In this document: positions 9,715 through 19,647 of the stretch, one piece after another
How the letters are laid out: every line of letters begins with the position of its first letter
Position numbering within the stretch: the stretch's first letter is position 1
DNA from: Pilatotrama ljubarskyi
Taxonomy: Eukaryota > Basidiomycota > Agaricomycetes > Polyporales > Polyporaceae
Reading direction: 5' to 3'
Length of the DNA stretch: 64,000 nucleotides
NCBI GenBank assembly: GCA_022385805.1
Contig: MU277718.1
Location: 3,716-67,715 of the forward strand
Notes under the pieces: generated by a model
What the model saw: only the letters and a program-made list of their open reading frames with translations
Told to the model about the DNA's origin: nothing
The model's database searches: none
Position numbers and translations under genes: made by a program

Positions 9715-11079
9715 TAGCTTAGCATACGATACTTACACGACCTCTGGATCGACATCTCTAAACAAGTCCGCATAAAATTGGGCGCCTGCAAATATGAAGC
9801 CCAGAAGGATGTTCCCTCCATCCGCGCTCACACACTCGATGATCGTCATGAGCTCAAGATTATTACTACGGAGTTTGTAGTTTACTCGACGACCCCGTGG
9901 TACAAAGTACTTAATGCGCTGCAGCCGTCTTGCCCCGCCGTGCTGGATTCCCTTCTCGTCCATGTTGTACACGTGACTCCAGGGAATCTTGTACTCGTCG
10001 ATGATCGCCTTCAGCTTCTTGAAATGATTGTCGACAGTGTGGCGGTTGAATGCCTGCGCGCGCTGAGGATCGAGGCCGGATGGCTTGCCGAGCTTGAGAC
10101 CTTGGTGTCGCGCGAGGAAGCGCTTGACCCAACCGCGGCTCGGCGGATGTGCACTGTCCGTGATCTGGCAAACGAGAGAATACACAGTCTGCCGGTCAAC
10201 AGGGAAACCCATGTATGACAGGTGTTCTATCCAGTCGCACAGGGCTTCTTCCTCTTCGGGCGAGAGGAGTTGTTGGTCAGTGTGGCTCTTGCGCTGCGAG
10301 GTGTGTTGCCTCTTGTGGCGGTAATGGAGGGTTGTAGATGGAACTCCAAAGCGCTCACTGACTGCTTCGTAGGATGAGCCCGGATTGTTGTCGTAGTACT
10401 CGCAGGCCTCCTGTAGGGTCTCCTCGGTGTATTGCCGGACTGTCCACTGTCGGGAGCGGCGGTTGCCTCCACCTGCTTTCGGGTATCGGTGGGCTGTCTT
10501 TGACCTCGGCATGTTGAATCGGGAGTCGGGACGAGAACCGGAGTGCGCACAAGAGCAATGCGAGCCAAAGTAGTAATGACAGACCGCAGTGAGAACGGGA
10601 AGAAGCACAAGGAGAGCTCAGGTGGTTCTCGACGTCTTTGCTCGTAGCGCGCAAGCACCCAGGGACTTGGAATGACGTCGAGGTGTGCCGAGATGCCGAT
10701 TTAACTCCGACAGAGATCTCAGCCACAGCAGCTCGCAGACTGGCGCACTCGGGCATCTTACTCTCGTTGCAAGCCACCAGCTCGTCCGAACACCCTGAAA
10801 CCTTCACTGTATGATGGGTTTGAGTGTGCACTATTATCTTGTCAAATGAGAGCCCAAGAAGTGCACAGACAAGCAAGCAACGTGAGGTCAGAGTCTTTGG
10901 CACCATGAGTGCATGCTCTCGGTATTCAACGATCTTGCTTTAACATTGTTCGCATCATGTCGCTTTTTTGCTGTACAATGCAAGAGACATATAGCTAATA
11001 ATTCTACGTGGTTCTCGCGAAAATCGGTGAGGTCGTGGCCGTACCGCGGCCGTTCATCCCAAAGCCCGGTGCGCGCTTA

Positions 11080-11104
11080 GTCCATCCCAAAGCTGGGTGC
11101 ATTA
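11080..11104 (-). repeat. Right terminal inverted repeat of the 4.5 kb DNA transposon
   Basis: Reverse complement matches the left end. A second copy of the motif sits directly inside it (11050-11070), only 30 bp away, against about 150 bp on the left side. The paired copies could be transposase-binding sites. Confidence 0.75.
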
Positions 11105-11542
11105 TAGTATGTGCGATGATCCCATCACCCATCTCGACGTGCAGGGTGACTTTGACGGGATCGAGGACCCCAACGACTGGCGGGGTTGTCCAGCATGATG
11201 GAGCTGTGCTTCACCGGGCACGGCTCCCTGCTACCCCTGTTCCGCGGGCTCAAGACCGCAGGCGAATGCATGGGTATCGAGGGATTCGAGGGCCACTTCC
11301 CGCCCCCGTGCCCCAAATTGGATACGCTGCGCGTGGAGTATGTCGACTATGACGACGGCACCGTGGAGGCTATCGTGGTCATGCTCTACCGGCGGGCGTT
11401 TTTTGAGCTGCAGCCTATGGAGTACATGGAGTTGTACTTCGGAGACGAAGAGGAGAGGTTCGAGGAGCTGGAGAAGGAGAGGGATATCTATCGTGAAGAA
11501 CTTCAGGCCCTGTGTCCACAGGTAGAATGGGCTAGTGACTAG
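11105..11542 (+). pseudogene. Right (C-terminal) part of the disrupted F-box-like gene
   Basis: Starting at 11105 the frame reads DDPITHLDVQGDFDGIEDP, the LxxLxVxGDF..W pattern found in the C-terminal half of the F-box proteins of this window. It then shifts frame at a G-run (11182-11185) and continues from 11186 with FTGHGSLLPLFRGL, CPKLDTLRVEY and a Glu-rich tail to the stop at 11540-11542. The one-base shift and the transposon on its left side show that it is a relic. The upstream part is at 6376-6598. Confidence 0.65.
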
Positions 11543-11840
11543 ACAGTGCGGAAACACTTCGTCTTAGACCTCCGTCGTCGGCAACGGGGTGTAGGATGCT
11601 GACCAAAATCAGAGTAAGAGACTCGAAGGGATTGCGGGGCCGTCTGGATATCGTCGGGATATAGTGTGCGTAGTTCTACACAGCTCCTGAGGAACAAATG
11701 GCACTATTAATCTACAAAGGTGGAGGCTACGTCTGTGTCCCTGCACTGCAGTATCGATACATTAGCTACGAATAACGATACACGCGTTCCTCTTCCGTCC
11801 GTGCGAGTCCTACAGGAGGGTGACCCGCGCAAGAGGTCCT
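11543..11840. other. Intergenic, nothing recognised
   Basis: 3' flanks of the F-box relic and of the convergent minus-strand gene. No ORF, repeat or RNA gene seen. Confidence 0.6.
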
Positions 11841-12974
11841 TCATACGATCCGGCTCAACGTCTCGGTTCGCGCGAGACCACCCCGAGCAAGCCGTGGGGC
11901 CGTACTCTGGACGGGCGGAGTCGACGACCGCGAGGAGCTTGCAGCTGAGCTCGCACTGCGCGGCGTCGACTGACCGGGGCAGCGGGACGGCGTCGTAGGT
12001 GGGCTGTTCTCCGGCGTTGCAGCCGCTTCCACAGAGGGACTCTCTCCGCTCACCCTCCGCTTCTTGTCGACGTGGACAGGGTCGGCATCCGAAGGGCCTG
12101 GTGGACTATAGCTGGGGGCGCCGAAGTGCAGTCCGGAAGATACGCAGGAGAGCGAGCGTCGCAGTGTCGCGACCGCTTCGCGCAGGAAGGCGGGGTCGAC
12201 ACGCGCTGGGCCGTCGTCCATGCCGGGCTCGTCCTCCGGGACGAAGATTTTCTCCTCTGGGATGTCGTCCTGGAAGGGCACGTACTTGTCCCGGCGGAGC
12301 GCGGCGCGGTACGCCGCGGTGGGCTTCTTTACGCCCGCGGGGATGCAGAACGGGTACGCGCCGAGCGGGCGATTCGCGTACTCGTTCACCGCTTTCCAAT
12401 CCTCGTCGCGCCAGTGGAACTCGGCCTCCTCTTGCGTGACCCAGTTGAGGGCGAGCAGCCGGTGGAGGACCCTGCCGGAGGGCCGGAAGTTGGCCGCGCG
12501 GTGTGCGGCGACGCGGATGTAGCGGTCGTGCATGACAAGCGCCTCGAGCGGGGTGGTCCACAGTTCGGGCGCGCGGATGTCGCGTCCCTTGGGGAGTGGC
12601 TCGTGGGCGAAGTCGCGTACCTTCACGCCCACCGCCTTGGCCTCCTCCATGCAGACCTCACTGCACTTGTACGGGTCCTCAATAATCTCCGTGGGGGCGG
12701 GTGAGGGCGGGGAGACGTAGGCGTCGTTCGTACTGCGGTTGACGGAGGGGAAGATGATGGGGAGGACGAGAGGCGCTTCCGGGACGGGTGTGGCTCGGGA
12801 GGCGGTGATGGTGACGGTCATCGAGCCATCGCTCCTCTTGCGCTTCAACGAGTTTGAGGGCGCCGAGGACGCGCTGCTCGAGCGCGAGAGCGAGGTTGCC
12901 GAATAGCCAATGTCGATGGTGGGGTGGGCAGGAGGCGCCGCGATGGAAAGGGTGTAGCCGTCCAATCGAGCCAT
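11841..12974 (-). CDS. Conserved basidiomycete protein of unknown function
   Basis: A single-exon, 377-residue frame that I do not recognise as a named family. Residues 1-110 are disordered, with a basic nuclear-localisation-like stretch (LKRKRSDG). Residues about 110-275 look folded and rich in Trp/Tyr/His (motifs APELWTTPLEALVMHDRYIR, GRVLHRLLALNWVTQEEAE and HWRDEDWKAVNEYANRPLG). An acidic segment with PEEKIFVPEDEPG follows, then a Ser/Pro tail with another basic patch (DKKRRVSG). Nuclear location is an inference from the basic patches. The gene is divergent from the F-box gene at 13767, with about 790 bp between the starts. Confidence 0.75.
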   Translation of the reverse strand: MARLDGYTLSIAAPPAHPTIDIGYSATSLSRSSSASSAPSNSLKRKRSDGSMTVTITASRATPVPEAPLVLPIIFPSVNRSTNDAYVSPPSPAPTEIIEDPYKCSEVCMEEAKAVGVKVRDFAHEPLPKGRDIRAPELWTTPLEALVMHDRYIRVAAHRAANFRPSGRVLHRLLALNWVTQEEAEFHWRDEDWKAVNEYANRPLGAYPFCIPAGVKKPTAAYRAALRRDKYVPFQDDIPEEKIFVPEDEPGMDDGPARVDPAFLREAVATLRRSLSCVSSGLHFGAPSYSPPGPSDADPVHVDKKRRVSGESPSVEAAATPENSPPTTPSRCPGQSTPRSASSAASSSRSSTPPVQSTAPRLARGGLARTETLSRIV

Positions 12975-13766
12975 GGTGATGGAGTCGGTAAGAGTGAGAA
13001 AGAGGACAATGCGGTTGCAAAGTTCTTATATGCGCTCGTCGACGCTACTCCGTTTGTGGCCGTGGTTGTAGTCGTGGTCGTTGTCGGAGATGGTGAAAGC
13101 GAGGGTCGAGGCGTTGCATTGCACCGTAGCCACAACAGGCACAATAAGCAAAGTGCAGTTTCCCACGCCTAGTCCGGCCCCGAGTGGCGGATAGGCGCCG
13201 AGCACTAGGGATTGATCCAAAGTTGGAGTAGTCCCGGTAAATACGGTAACAGTACAGTATGATCGTCAACCAAGCTCGTCCGACCTCTTGCTGAATGTGA
13301 CCCTTCGGACGTGAACGTTAGGGAACATCATACATAGTTCTTTGAATGCTTGCTTGACAAGGTATATACGCTGACGCACAATCGTTGAATGCGTCTGTAT
13401 CTCCAGTCTGGGGTATGGAGTCAATGCAGTCGCTTGGAAGTTCACCAAGTTTGTCGCGACCCGAGTTATGGATCTCGGTTGACCTGCCGATGCCTTTCTC
13501 CGTGTGCGCTCCTTCGTATGGCCTTCAACATGGTGAGTGCTTTCTAGCCTAAGGCTTATGGTATACAAAGGATTGATGGCAATGCAAGCTGCAGTGAAGC
13601 CCGCCCAGAGTGCCATATAAGTTGTGTTCGTCTCCTAGTCGACGCTCTTACCCATACAACTCGTAGTTGAGAAGCGCCACATCGGTAGGCAGGATACGTG
13701 CTTGCATGCGAGGATTGCCACTGAATTGCTCCACCAGGTTCTCGCCCGAGGAGATTTGAGATCACG
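12975..13766. other. Divergent intergenic/promoter region
   Basis: Separates the start of the minus-strand gene (12974) from the F-box gene (13767). Small frames here are not supported. GT-rich runs near 13055-13085 are low-complexity. Confidence 0.55.
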
Positions 13767-15473
13767 ATGCAGCCCCCATCGAACGTTTCAAAGAGAAGCG
13801 ATGCCTCAGGCTCAGATCGCCGTGAAGATGTGGCCGAGGCGAGCTCCCGGACACATCTCCACCACACACCAAACCCATTCGATAAGCTCTCAAACGAGAT
13901 GCTCATGGAGATATTCAAGGCCTTCGCTGAGGACTTGGGTTTTAGTCGGCCGCAGCGGTCTTCGTTCACCTCGCTGGCTCTCTCTGCGGTCTCCCGCCGT
14001 TGGCGCGCGGTCGCCCTCGCGATGCCACAGTTGTGGCGCTGCATCCGTGTAAGGACTCCGAGACATCTCGAATGGATGGAGCATGCCCTGGCACTGACTC
14101 GGCATCACCTCCTCGACTTCTACATCGAGATGCGCCACGAAGATATCTCGCGCGGGTTGCTTACGCTGCTACAGGATCCAACATACCTTTGGCGTACGCG
14201 GGAGCTCATCATCGACTTGACCTCTGACGAGGACTCTGCACCGGACGACGTGAGCATCCTTCTTGAGATCGAGGTAATACTGCGGCAGGGCGCGCCGGTG
14301 CTCGAGCAGCTGCAAATCGCCGGATATGAACGCGCCGGGCACAATCTCCCGCAGCTGGCACTGGATTCCGACCATTTACCGGCTCTTCGTGTACTCCATC
14401 TGGACAACATTCGCCCGCCGTGGGTCGCAGGTCTCTTCGGGGGCCTCCAGCAACTCACCCTCTTAGTCTGCCGTGATCATCAGGCGACACCTCTATCCAG
14501 TGTCCTGGACGTCCTTGAGGCTTCGCAGCAGTTGGAAGAGCTTTACCTCGAGATTTCCCTTCCGTTCGACGGGAAAGTCTGGCCAAACAAGCTCGGCCGC
14601 GTCGTCTCGATGCCAAAGCTGCGGACGCTGCACGTCGACGAGTGTCTGGAGGAAATGCGCGTCCTCCTGCGGCATCTACGCATCCCAGCCAGCGTGCGTG
14701 CGTCGCTGAAGGCCTATATGGATGATCCTACCGAGACGTTGAGCGCAATCCTTCCCCGCGATCCGGACTGCATGCCCTTCCTGGAGAATACAACGTCGGT
14801 CCACCTGGGACTCTTGGACGCGCCTAGCGGGGAAATCAAGTACACTTCCTCCACGGACTCAGGCGAGGGCCTCCTGGAGATCGAGCTCCAGTATGACGAT
14901 CCTGAATCTGACCATGTACTGTTTGCGCCGGGGATGCTCAAGGACTTTCAAGCACTCTTCTCGCGATCACCCCTGCGCAGGTTGTCCGTCGAGTGCGACC
15001 TGGAATACATCTCCGATACTGAATGGACGAGCTTCTTCCGTTCCTTCCCGAGTCTTCGCGAGCTGCGTGTCTCGGGCTGGGGCTATCCAGGGGAACTGCT
15101 AGCCGCCCTCGCCTCCGGTACAACGTCACCCAGTTTCAGAGCGGGCACCCGCAAAGTGTCGGAAGCCGTGATTCTAGGGGCCACGACTCGGACTGTACTG
15201 CCAAACCTGGAGATCCTAGCTTTCGACAGCCTTCCGTTCCACGATCGTATGTTGGAAACCGTCGTAAGACTCCTCAGGGCCCGCGCAGCTTGTGGGCTAC
15301 CACGATTGCGGGAGCTACGGGCGCGGTTACGCGGACGCCAGCCTGGCATGTACGTGCACTCGATCCATGAGTACGACCTGAGGACGTTACATGGCCTGTG
15401 TGAAGTGATGGTGTACGAGGACCTGCCAGCAGAGAAGAGGCCAATGCTGCACGAGTGGGAAGAGGAGTCATGA
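13767..15473 (+). CDS. F-box protein (single exon, 568 aa)
   Basis: An F-box lies at about residues 38-90, with the pattern FDKLSNEMLMEIFKAF ... LSAVSRRWRAVALAMPQLW that is typical of mushroom F-box proteins and docks to Skp1 in SCF ubiquitin ligases. The rest is an irregular leucine-rich region with strand-like repeats (LRVLHLDNI, LQQLTLLV, LRTLHVDE, LRELRVSG) that would pick the substrate. Substrates are unknown. The ATG at 13767 gives the complete N-terminus before the F-box and the frame is unbroken to TGA. It belongs to a family with other members at 17040, 22866 (minus) and 41714. The start could be later, but the F-box fixes the frame. Confidence 0.85.
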   Translation: MQPPSNVSKRSDASGSDRREDVAEASSRTHLHHTPNPFDKLSNEMLMEIFKAFAEDLGFSRPQRSSFTSLALSAVSRRWRAVALAMPQLWRCIRVRTPRHLEWMEHALALTRHHLLDFYIEMRHEDISRGLLTLLQDPTYLWRTRELIIDLTSDEDSAPDDVSILLEIEVILRQGAPVLEQLQIAGYERAGHNLPQLALDSDHLPALRVLHLDNIRPPWVAGLFGGLQQLTLLVCRDHQATPLSSVLDVLEASQQLEELYLEISLPFDGKVWPNKLGRVVSMPKLRTLHVDECLEEMRVLLRHLRIPASVRASLKAYMDDPTETLSAILPRDPDCMPFLENTTSVHLGLLDAPSGEIKYTSSTDSGEGLLEIELQYDDPESDHVLFAPGMLKDFQALFSRSPLRRLSVECDLEYISDTEWTSFFRSFPSLRELRVSGWGYPGELLAALASGTTSPSFRAGTRKVSEAVILGATTRTVLPNLEILAFDSLPFHDRMLETVVRLLRARAACGLPRLRELRARLRGRQPGMYVHSIHEYDLRTLHGLCEVMVYEDLPAEKRPMLHEWEEES

Positions 15474-15963
15474 TATTATGGACTTTTCATGTAAGATTGT
15501 AACGTGTACAGTGTGGTAGGGTACTACTAGTACGGTCGATCATTTTGGCATTATCAGCACAGTCCATCTTCTGTAGCCAGGCGCATTCCTAGCTATTCGT
15601 AGATGATGTTCAGCAGCATACGAGGTTCCACCCTGCCACTGATTTGCATGACCACTTACCGTCTTCAAGGGGCGCCGTGTTCAACTTCGCCGCGTCCGAG
15701 GAGGTCGCATTGCATTGGACTCGGCGACTCGCGCCCGGTACAAATGGAAGCGCGCAGCCTCGGCAAGTGCCGCATCCAATGCTACCAAGTACTGGCTAAG
15801 CGCTATCACCAGTACCTACTTGATCCTCCTCGCTCGGAGTGTCACGAATCCGCGGAATTGGTATCCTTCAAAAGCTGCAGCGGTCATATCGCTGCGTTGT
15901 GCCAGGGACGACTTGATTCTGTGCGATTAGCGGAAGCCATCTGATCTTCCTGGCCAACAGAGC
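15474..15963. other. Intergenic between F-box gene and long-TIR element
   Basis: No supported gene. Short open frames (15603-15944) show no family signal. Confidence 0.5.
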
Positions 15964-16305
15964 ACTACTCGTGGGCGCTAAAAGTATGGAAACGCCCACC
16001 CAAATCGGGACGATATTCTCTCAGGCCTGTATTTCGCCATATATCATGGCTCCTTCCAATGATCTCTTGCCATTCGAGAATATGGGTGTAGATGTATTGT
16101 ATGGTACATTTGGTGGATACTTTACTGTCCCTGTACAGGAGATATAGAGACAACCTTGATCCTGGTCTCTGATGTCTCGCGCTTCGCCATCTTGTTATGT
16201 GTTTCTGCTTGCATGGATTCTGTTGTTCCCCCAAATGACCTCAGGTATGGGTAGACCCAGAGGGCACCTTACAGCCACTGTGTTCAGTATGAGTCTGATC
16301 TTCCT
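15964..16305 (+). repeat. Left arm of long inverted repeat
   Basis: Matches the reverse complement of about 16590-16919, fading near 16300 after a shared CAGAGGGCACCTTACAGC. Confidence 0.8.
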
Positions 16306-16589
16306 GGTCAGATTCAAATCGGCCAAACTTCTGAGATGTGTAGATAACCTACCCTGTTGTGTACGTCCTAGTTAGCATATTGTGTAACAATCCTTCTCTT
16401 GCACTTCTGAGCCCGGCCTTTCACATTTAGCACCCTCTGACCCATCTGATTCTGCATTTGTGTAAATTCAATGAATCTGGAGTTCTCATGGGCTTATATG
16501 GTTTGACTAAAGCATGTCAGGGATTGGGAACCAAGCCACCAAAGTATATTCAAAGTTCATCTGCTCTAATTCCAACAAGGACAGTCTGG

Positions 16590-16919
16590 CTCATACTAAC
16601 CACACCAGCTGTAAGGTGCCCTCTGGCTCTACCCATACCTGAGGTTATTTGGGGGAACAACCAAATCCATGCAAGCAGGAACACATAGCAAGATGGTGAA
16701 GCGTGAGACATCAGAGACCAGGATCAAGGTTGTCTCTATATCTCCTGTACAGGGACAGTAAAGTATCCACCAAATGTACCATACAATACATCTACACCCA
16801 TATTCTCGAATGGCAAGAGATCATTGGAAGGAGCCATGATATATGGCGAAATACAGGCCTGAGAAAATATCGTCCCGATTTGGGTGGGCGTTTCCATACT
16901 TTTAGCGCCCACTAGTAGT
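16590..16919 (-). repeat. Right arm of long inverted repeat
   Basis: Inverted copy of the left arm; scattered substitutions and small indels. Confidence 0.8.
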
Positions 16920-17039
16920 ACCCCTGGTGAAGCGCATTCAAGTCTTTAGCTCTCTAATCGCATTCTGCTGGGTTGGTCACCCAGATCTTCTCCTCGCCGC
17001 TACCATTGCAGTCTCATCCACATTTCAGGCTGTTTCACG

Positions 17040-18713
17040 ATGGCTCGCGGTGCCGAAGCATGGACAGCTGAAGAAATCTCCGCTCGCAGACTGGAGATCG
17101 CGAGGGAAATATTCGCCTTGATGAAGGAGGACCGTGGACTGGCCACTCTGTGGAACAGTCGCCAACCCATCAACTCCCTTCCCGATGAGATCTTTGTCCG
17201 GATCTTCGAGCTTTACACGGACGACACGCGGTCTCAGCCCTCGGAGGGCTCCAGATACGGCTGGAAGAAGCTGCGGAGCGTCTGCCGCCGGTGGGACGAC
17301 GTCGTTTGCGGAAGTGCTACCTTTTGGAGTTCAATTTATGCCTTCCAATCGCCGTGCTGGCTCAGGCTATGCTTGACGCGTTCCAAGGAATCTCTTCTCG
17401 ACATCATCCTCGACCACGTGACCTGCTATCCGGCTGAAGGGCTGCAAGCCTTCCGTCCACATGCGTCTCGTATCCGCACCCTCCGGGCCTCCTCGTTTTA
17501 CTCCTCGAATTCGTGGATCTGCCAATTCGTTCCTCTCCTCGATGGCCTCTGCCCTTCTCTGGAGGTCCTGAGCCTAACACGCCGGCCTTCCTATACAGAG
17601 GGCACTGATGTCCAACTCTCGCATGAGCGGCAACCCTCCTTATGGTATCTCGACATCTCTGATGTACGATTAGTAGCGGATCCGCTACTCTTCTCGGGCC
17701 TGCGAGAGCTGCATATCAACAACTGCCATTGTAGCCTCTCAATGAACCAATTTGTGGACGCTCTCAGCACGGCTCCGCGTCTTCAGACGCTAGTCGTTCA
17801 GGAGTCCCTCCATCACTTTGCACCCGATCCGGATGGCTTACGCAGGGAGACACACGTCGCCTTACCTTTGCTAGTTCAGCTGGCGATCATAGGACATTCC
17901 CCTGCCCCGACCAGACGGTTTCTGTCTTGTCTACGCCTACCGGCCGAGTGCAATGTCACGGTGGCCAGCTTTTACCCAGACTCCGACGAAGACTTTGACC
18001 TACAAGTTCTGCCCCGGTTTCCGCTGTGCGGGGAAGTACTCCCCGTCCTGGTCTCCATATCGCTTACAGATGTCTCGCTCTCGGTATGGTGTTCCTCCTT
18101 CGAGTTGCGGACAAACATGTACAGTCCACCCGGTCAGCCATGTGCAGGCAGCTTGTCCGTAAATGTCTCACTGAGAGACTCCGAGGACGCCGAGGACTGG
18201 TCACTCTTCGACCTGGGGACGATGCAGCTCGTCGACATGTTCCAATTTGCCCCGCTTACACGAATTGCGGTGTCAACCAGCGAAGATGACCTCCACGAGG
18301 CCGACTGGAACACATTCTTTGTGTCCTTCCCCACTCTTATCCACCTTCACCTCTCTGGTTCGGGCCGCTTGGAGGTCGTTTGGATTGCTCTGAAGGCCGG
18401 GTTGGGCGACATCCCTTCCCCTGCGGAGACGATGCGTTGCCCGCAGCTGAAATCCATCGAGAGCGAGGGGATCGCTGATCTCTCTCATGAGAATGCCCTC
18501 TTCGACGAGATTGTAGACTGCGTACTGAAACGCTCCGAGCGGGGATCTCACTTCGAAAAAATCAGCTTGGTCACGCTCTCTGACGATATTGACGACCCCG
18601 AGGATGCGGCCATGAAAGATGTATTTGTCTGGCAGATCGCTGCTCTCGCCGTCGATTGCGAAGTCTACGTCGGCGGCCCAACCGAGTATAGTGAATTGAA
18701 AGCCCGGTGGTAG
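17040..18713 (+). CDS. F-box protein (single exon, 557 aa)
   Basis: Begins with a helical stretch (AWTAEEISARRLEIAREIFAL), then an F-box at about residues 45-105: INSLPDEIFVRIFELY, followed by LRSVCRRWDDVVCGSATFW. The C-terminal 440 residues are leucine-rich-like with LRELHINNC, LQTLVVQ and LIHLHLSGSG. Probable SCF substrate receptor; substrate unknown. Its promoter region is unusually short, because the long-TIR element ends about 120 bp upstream of the start, so the insertion may have altered its expression. Frame intact to TAG at 18711-18713. Confidence 0.85.
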   Translation: MARGAEAWTAEEISARRLEIAREIFALMKEDRGLATLWNSRQPINSLPDEIFVRIFELYTDDTRSQPSEGSRYGWKKLRSVCRRWDDVVCGSATFWSSIYAFQSPCWLRLCLTRSKESLLDIILDHVTCYPAEGLQAFRPHASRIRTLRASSFYSSNSWICQFVPLLDGLCPSLEVLSLTRRPSYTEGTDVQLSHERQPSLWYLDISDVRLVADPLLFSGLRELHINNCHCSLSMNQFVDALSTAPRLQTLVVQESLHHFAPDPDGLRRETHVALPLLVQLAIIGHSPAPTRRFLSCLRLPAECNVTVASFYPDSDEDFDLQVLPRFPLCGEVLPVLVSISLTDVSLSVWCSSFELRTNMYSPPGQPCAGSLSVNVSLRDSEDAEDWSLFDLGTMQLVDMFQFAPLTRIAVSTSEDDLHEADWNTFFVSFPTLIHLHLSGSGRLEVVWIALKAGLGDIPSPAETMRCPQLKSIESEGIADLSHENALFDEIVDCVLKRSERGSHFEKISLVTLSDDIDDPEDAAMKDVFVWQIAALAVDCEVYVGGPTEYSELKARW

Positions 18714-19647
18714 TACGGTACGTCTTTCAAACCACGGTTGTCATCCTATACCGACACAGTACTTCAAATGCTCACCCAGAATGTCGGATGATGTTCAGGT
18801 CCCTGTCATATACTGTACCACTCGGCAAGCTCTGGCCGGGTCCAAGCCGTTTGTTCTCATGGCGTCGAGTCTACATAAACGCCCACGGCGGCGATGTCCC
18901 TATCTCTGGGCTCTCTCTCTCTCTCTCGGCTGTCAATTGCAAACCTCTAGCATCTCCTCAATTCTGCTTTCTCGTCTTTCCTCCTATCGCGTGCAAGTTT
19001 GATCATGGCATTGAAACCTGCTAATCATATCTCACCGAATTTTTCACGTATCGACCTGCAAGTCGCACCATGTCCCGCTCACCGGGTGTCACGATCTGTA
19101 GCCCGATCTCTGCGATTGAGCTGACAGCAGTATGTCCTCGATCTGATACATGCTGTCGGGTGCACAAGAAGGCGACAAATGCGCTGGAAAACCCCGTCAG
19201 CCTGTCATGTGCCCGGCACGGCTTGAAGCTACTCCCACGCAACGTAAGCGTGAAATGACGGTGTCGATGGGAGCTTCAGCCTCAGGCAGGATTGGTTGTG
19301 CTATTCAGCTTGAGCAGGACATTCTCAGAAGCTAGATTACGACAGGTTCTCGTAGGCTGTCAACAAGGGCAATGTCGTAGCGCTACAACGACTCAGTACA
19401 CCCGAGAAGTAGGGACTCGGGTCACGGTCTGCGGTCGCCACCAATCTTTATCTAGCAAGAGATATGGTGAATCTATATCTCCTTTCCCCGTCCATCAATT
19501 CTTCAAGAAGGACGGACCTCCGTCGCGTGCTCCGCTAGATAAGTAACATGCCCTCAAAGAGGCGCCCCTGTATATATGTAGCTTAAGAGCCTTCCGCGAG
19601 AGACGCACACCGACTCCCACCCTCTCGTCTACAGCGATCGTCTCGCA
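18714..19647. other. Intergenic upstream of the amine oxidase; (CT)n microsatellite
   Basis: 934 nt without a supported gene. A (CT) run of 17 nt lies at 18911-18927. The last 100 nt are pyrimidine-rich ahead of the start at 19648, as in many fungal promoters. Confidence 0.55.

Larger units (their letters stand above)
7088..10512 (-). pseudogene. Pogo/Fot1-like DDE transposase with SAP-like C-terminus (inactivated)
   Basis: Three exons fit: 10512-9737, 8618-8032 and 7968-7088 (2244 nt, 747 residues). The N-terminus (MPRSKTAHRYPKAGGGN) leads into a psq/CENP-B-type helix-turn-helix (YEAVSERFGVPSTTLHYR). The DDE domain has Asp in VYNMDEKG (9958-9960) and LILDGHGSH (8495-8497). The third position, 35 residues later, is Asn in CLQPLNVRIF (8387-8389) where the family has Asp. 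A Glu/Arg-rich coiled coil and a SAP-like segment (LSRKVKDDLKDIVFARGL) end the protein. TGA at 8228-8230 and TAG at 7862-7864 interrupt it. Intron 1 (9736-8619, 1118 nt) houses a second transposon; without that insertion it would be 57 nt. Intron 2 is 63 nt. Confidence 0.8.
6599..11104 (-). mobile_element. TA-flanked Tc1/mariner-pogo-type DNA transposon carrying a DDE/SAP transposase
   Basis: Flanked by TA (6597-6598 and 11105-11106). The ends are imperfect inverted repeats: the left reads TAGCTGACCCGGCTTTGGGA and the right end, read inward, TAATGCACCCAGCTTTGGGA. A second copy of the motif CAGCTTTGGGATG or CGGGCTTTGGGATGAAC lies inside each end (6755-6772 and 11050-11070). The cargo is a single transposase gene on the minus strand. 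TA duplication, the DD35D-type catalytic domain and the N-terminal HTH place it with the pogo/Fot1 branch; assignment to a named family is inference. A further element (8656-9714) is nested within it. Confidence 0.8.
15964..16919. mobile_element. Long-terminal-inverted-repeat (fold-back-like) element, about 0.95 kb
   Basis: Two arms of about 340 bp are inverted copies of each other with roughly 93-95% identity by eye (left from 15964, right ending 16919), around a unique centre of about 270 bp. The outermost bases read ACTACT-GTGGGCGCTAAAAG. The left flank is CA and the right flank TA, so a TA duplication with one mutation is possible but unproven. The element is AT-richer than its surroundings. 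Each arm contains the same small frame (for example LYLLYRDSKVSTKCTIQ), which appears only because the arms are copies. No transposase. Right end is about 120 bp upstream of the next F-box gene. Confidence 0.85.

Noticed and set aside
11186..11542. Independent small gene starting at TTG/ATG near 11186
   Set aside because: Continuation in another frame of the F-box relic; the frame change sits at a G-run.
15965..16915. Two near-identical small proteins on opposite strands
   Set aside because: They are the same arm of the inverted repeat read on both sides, not two genes.
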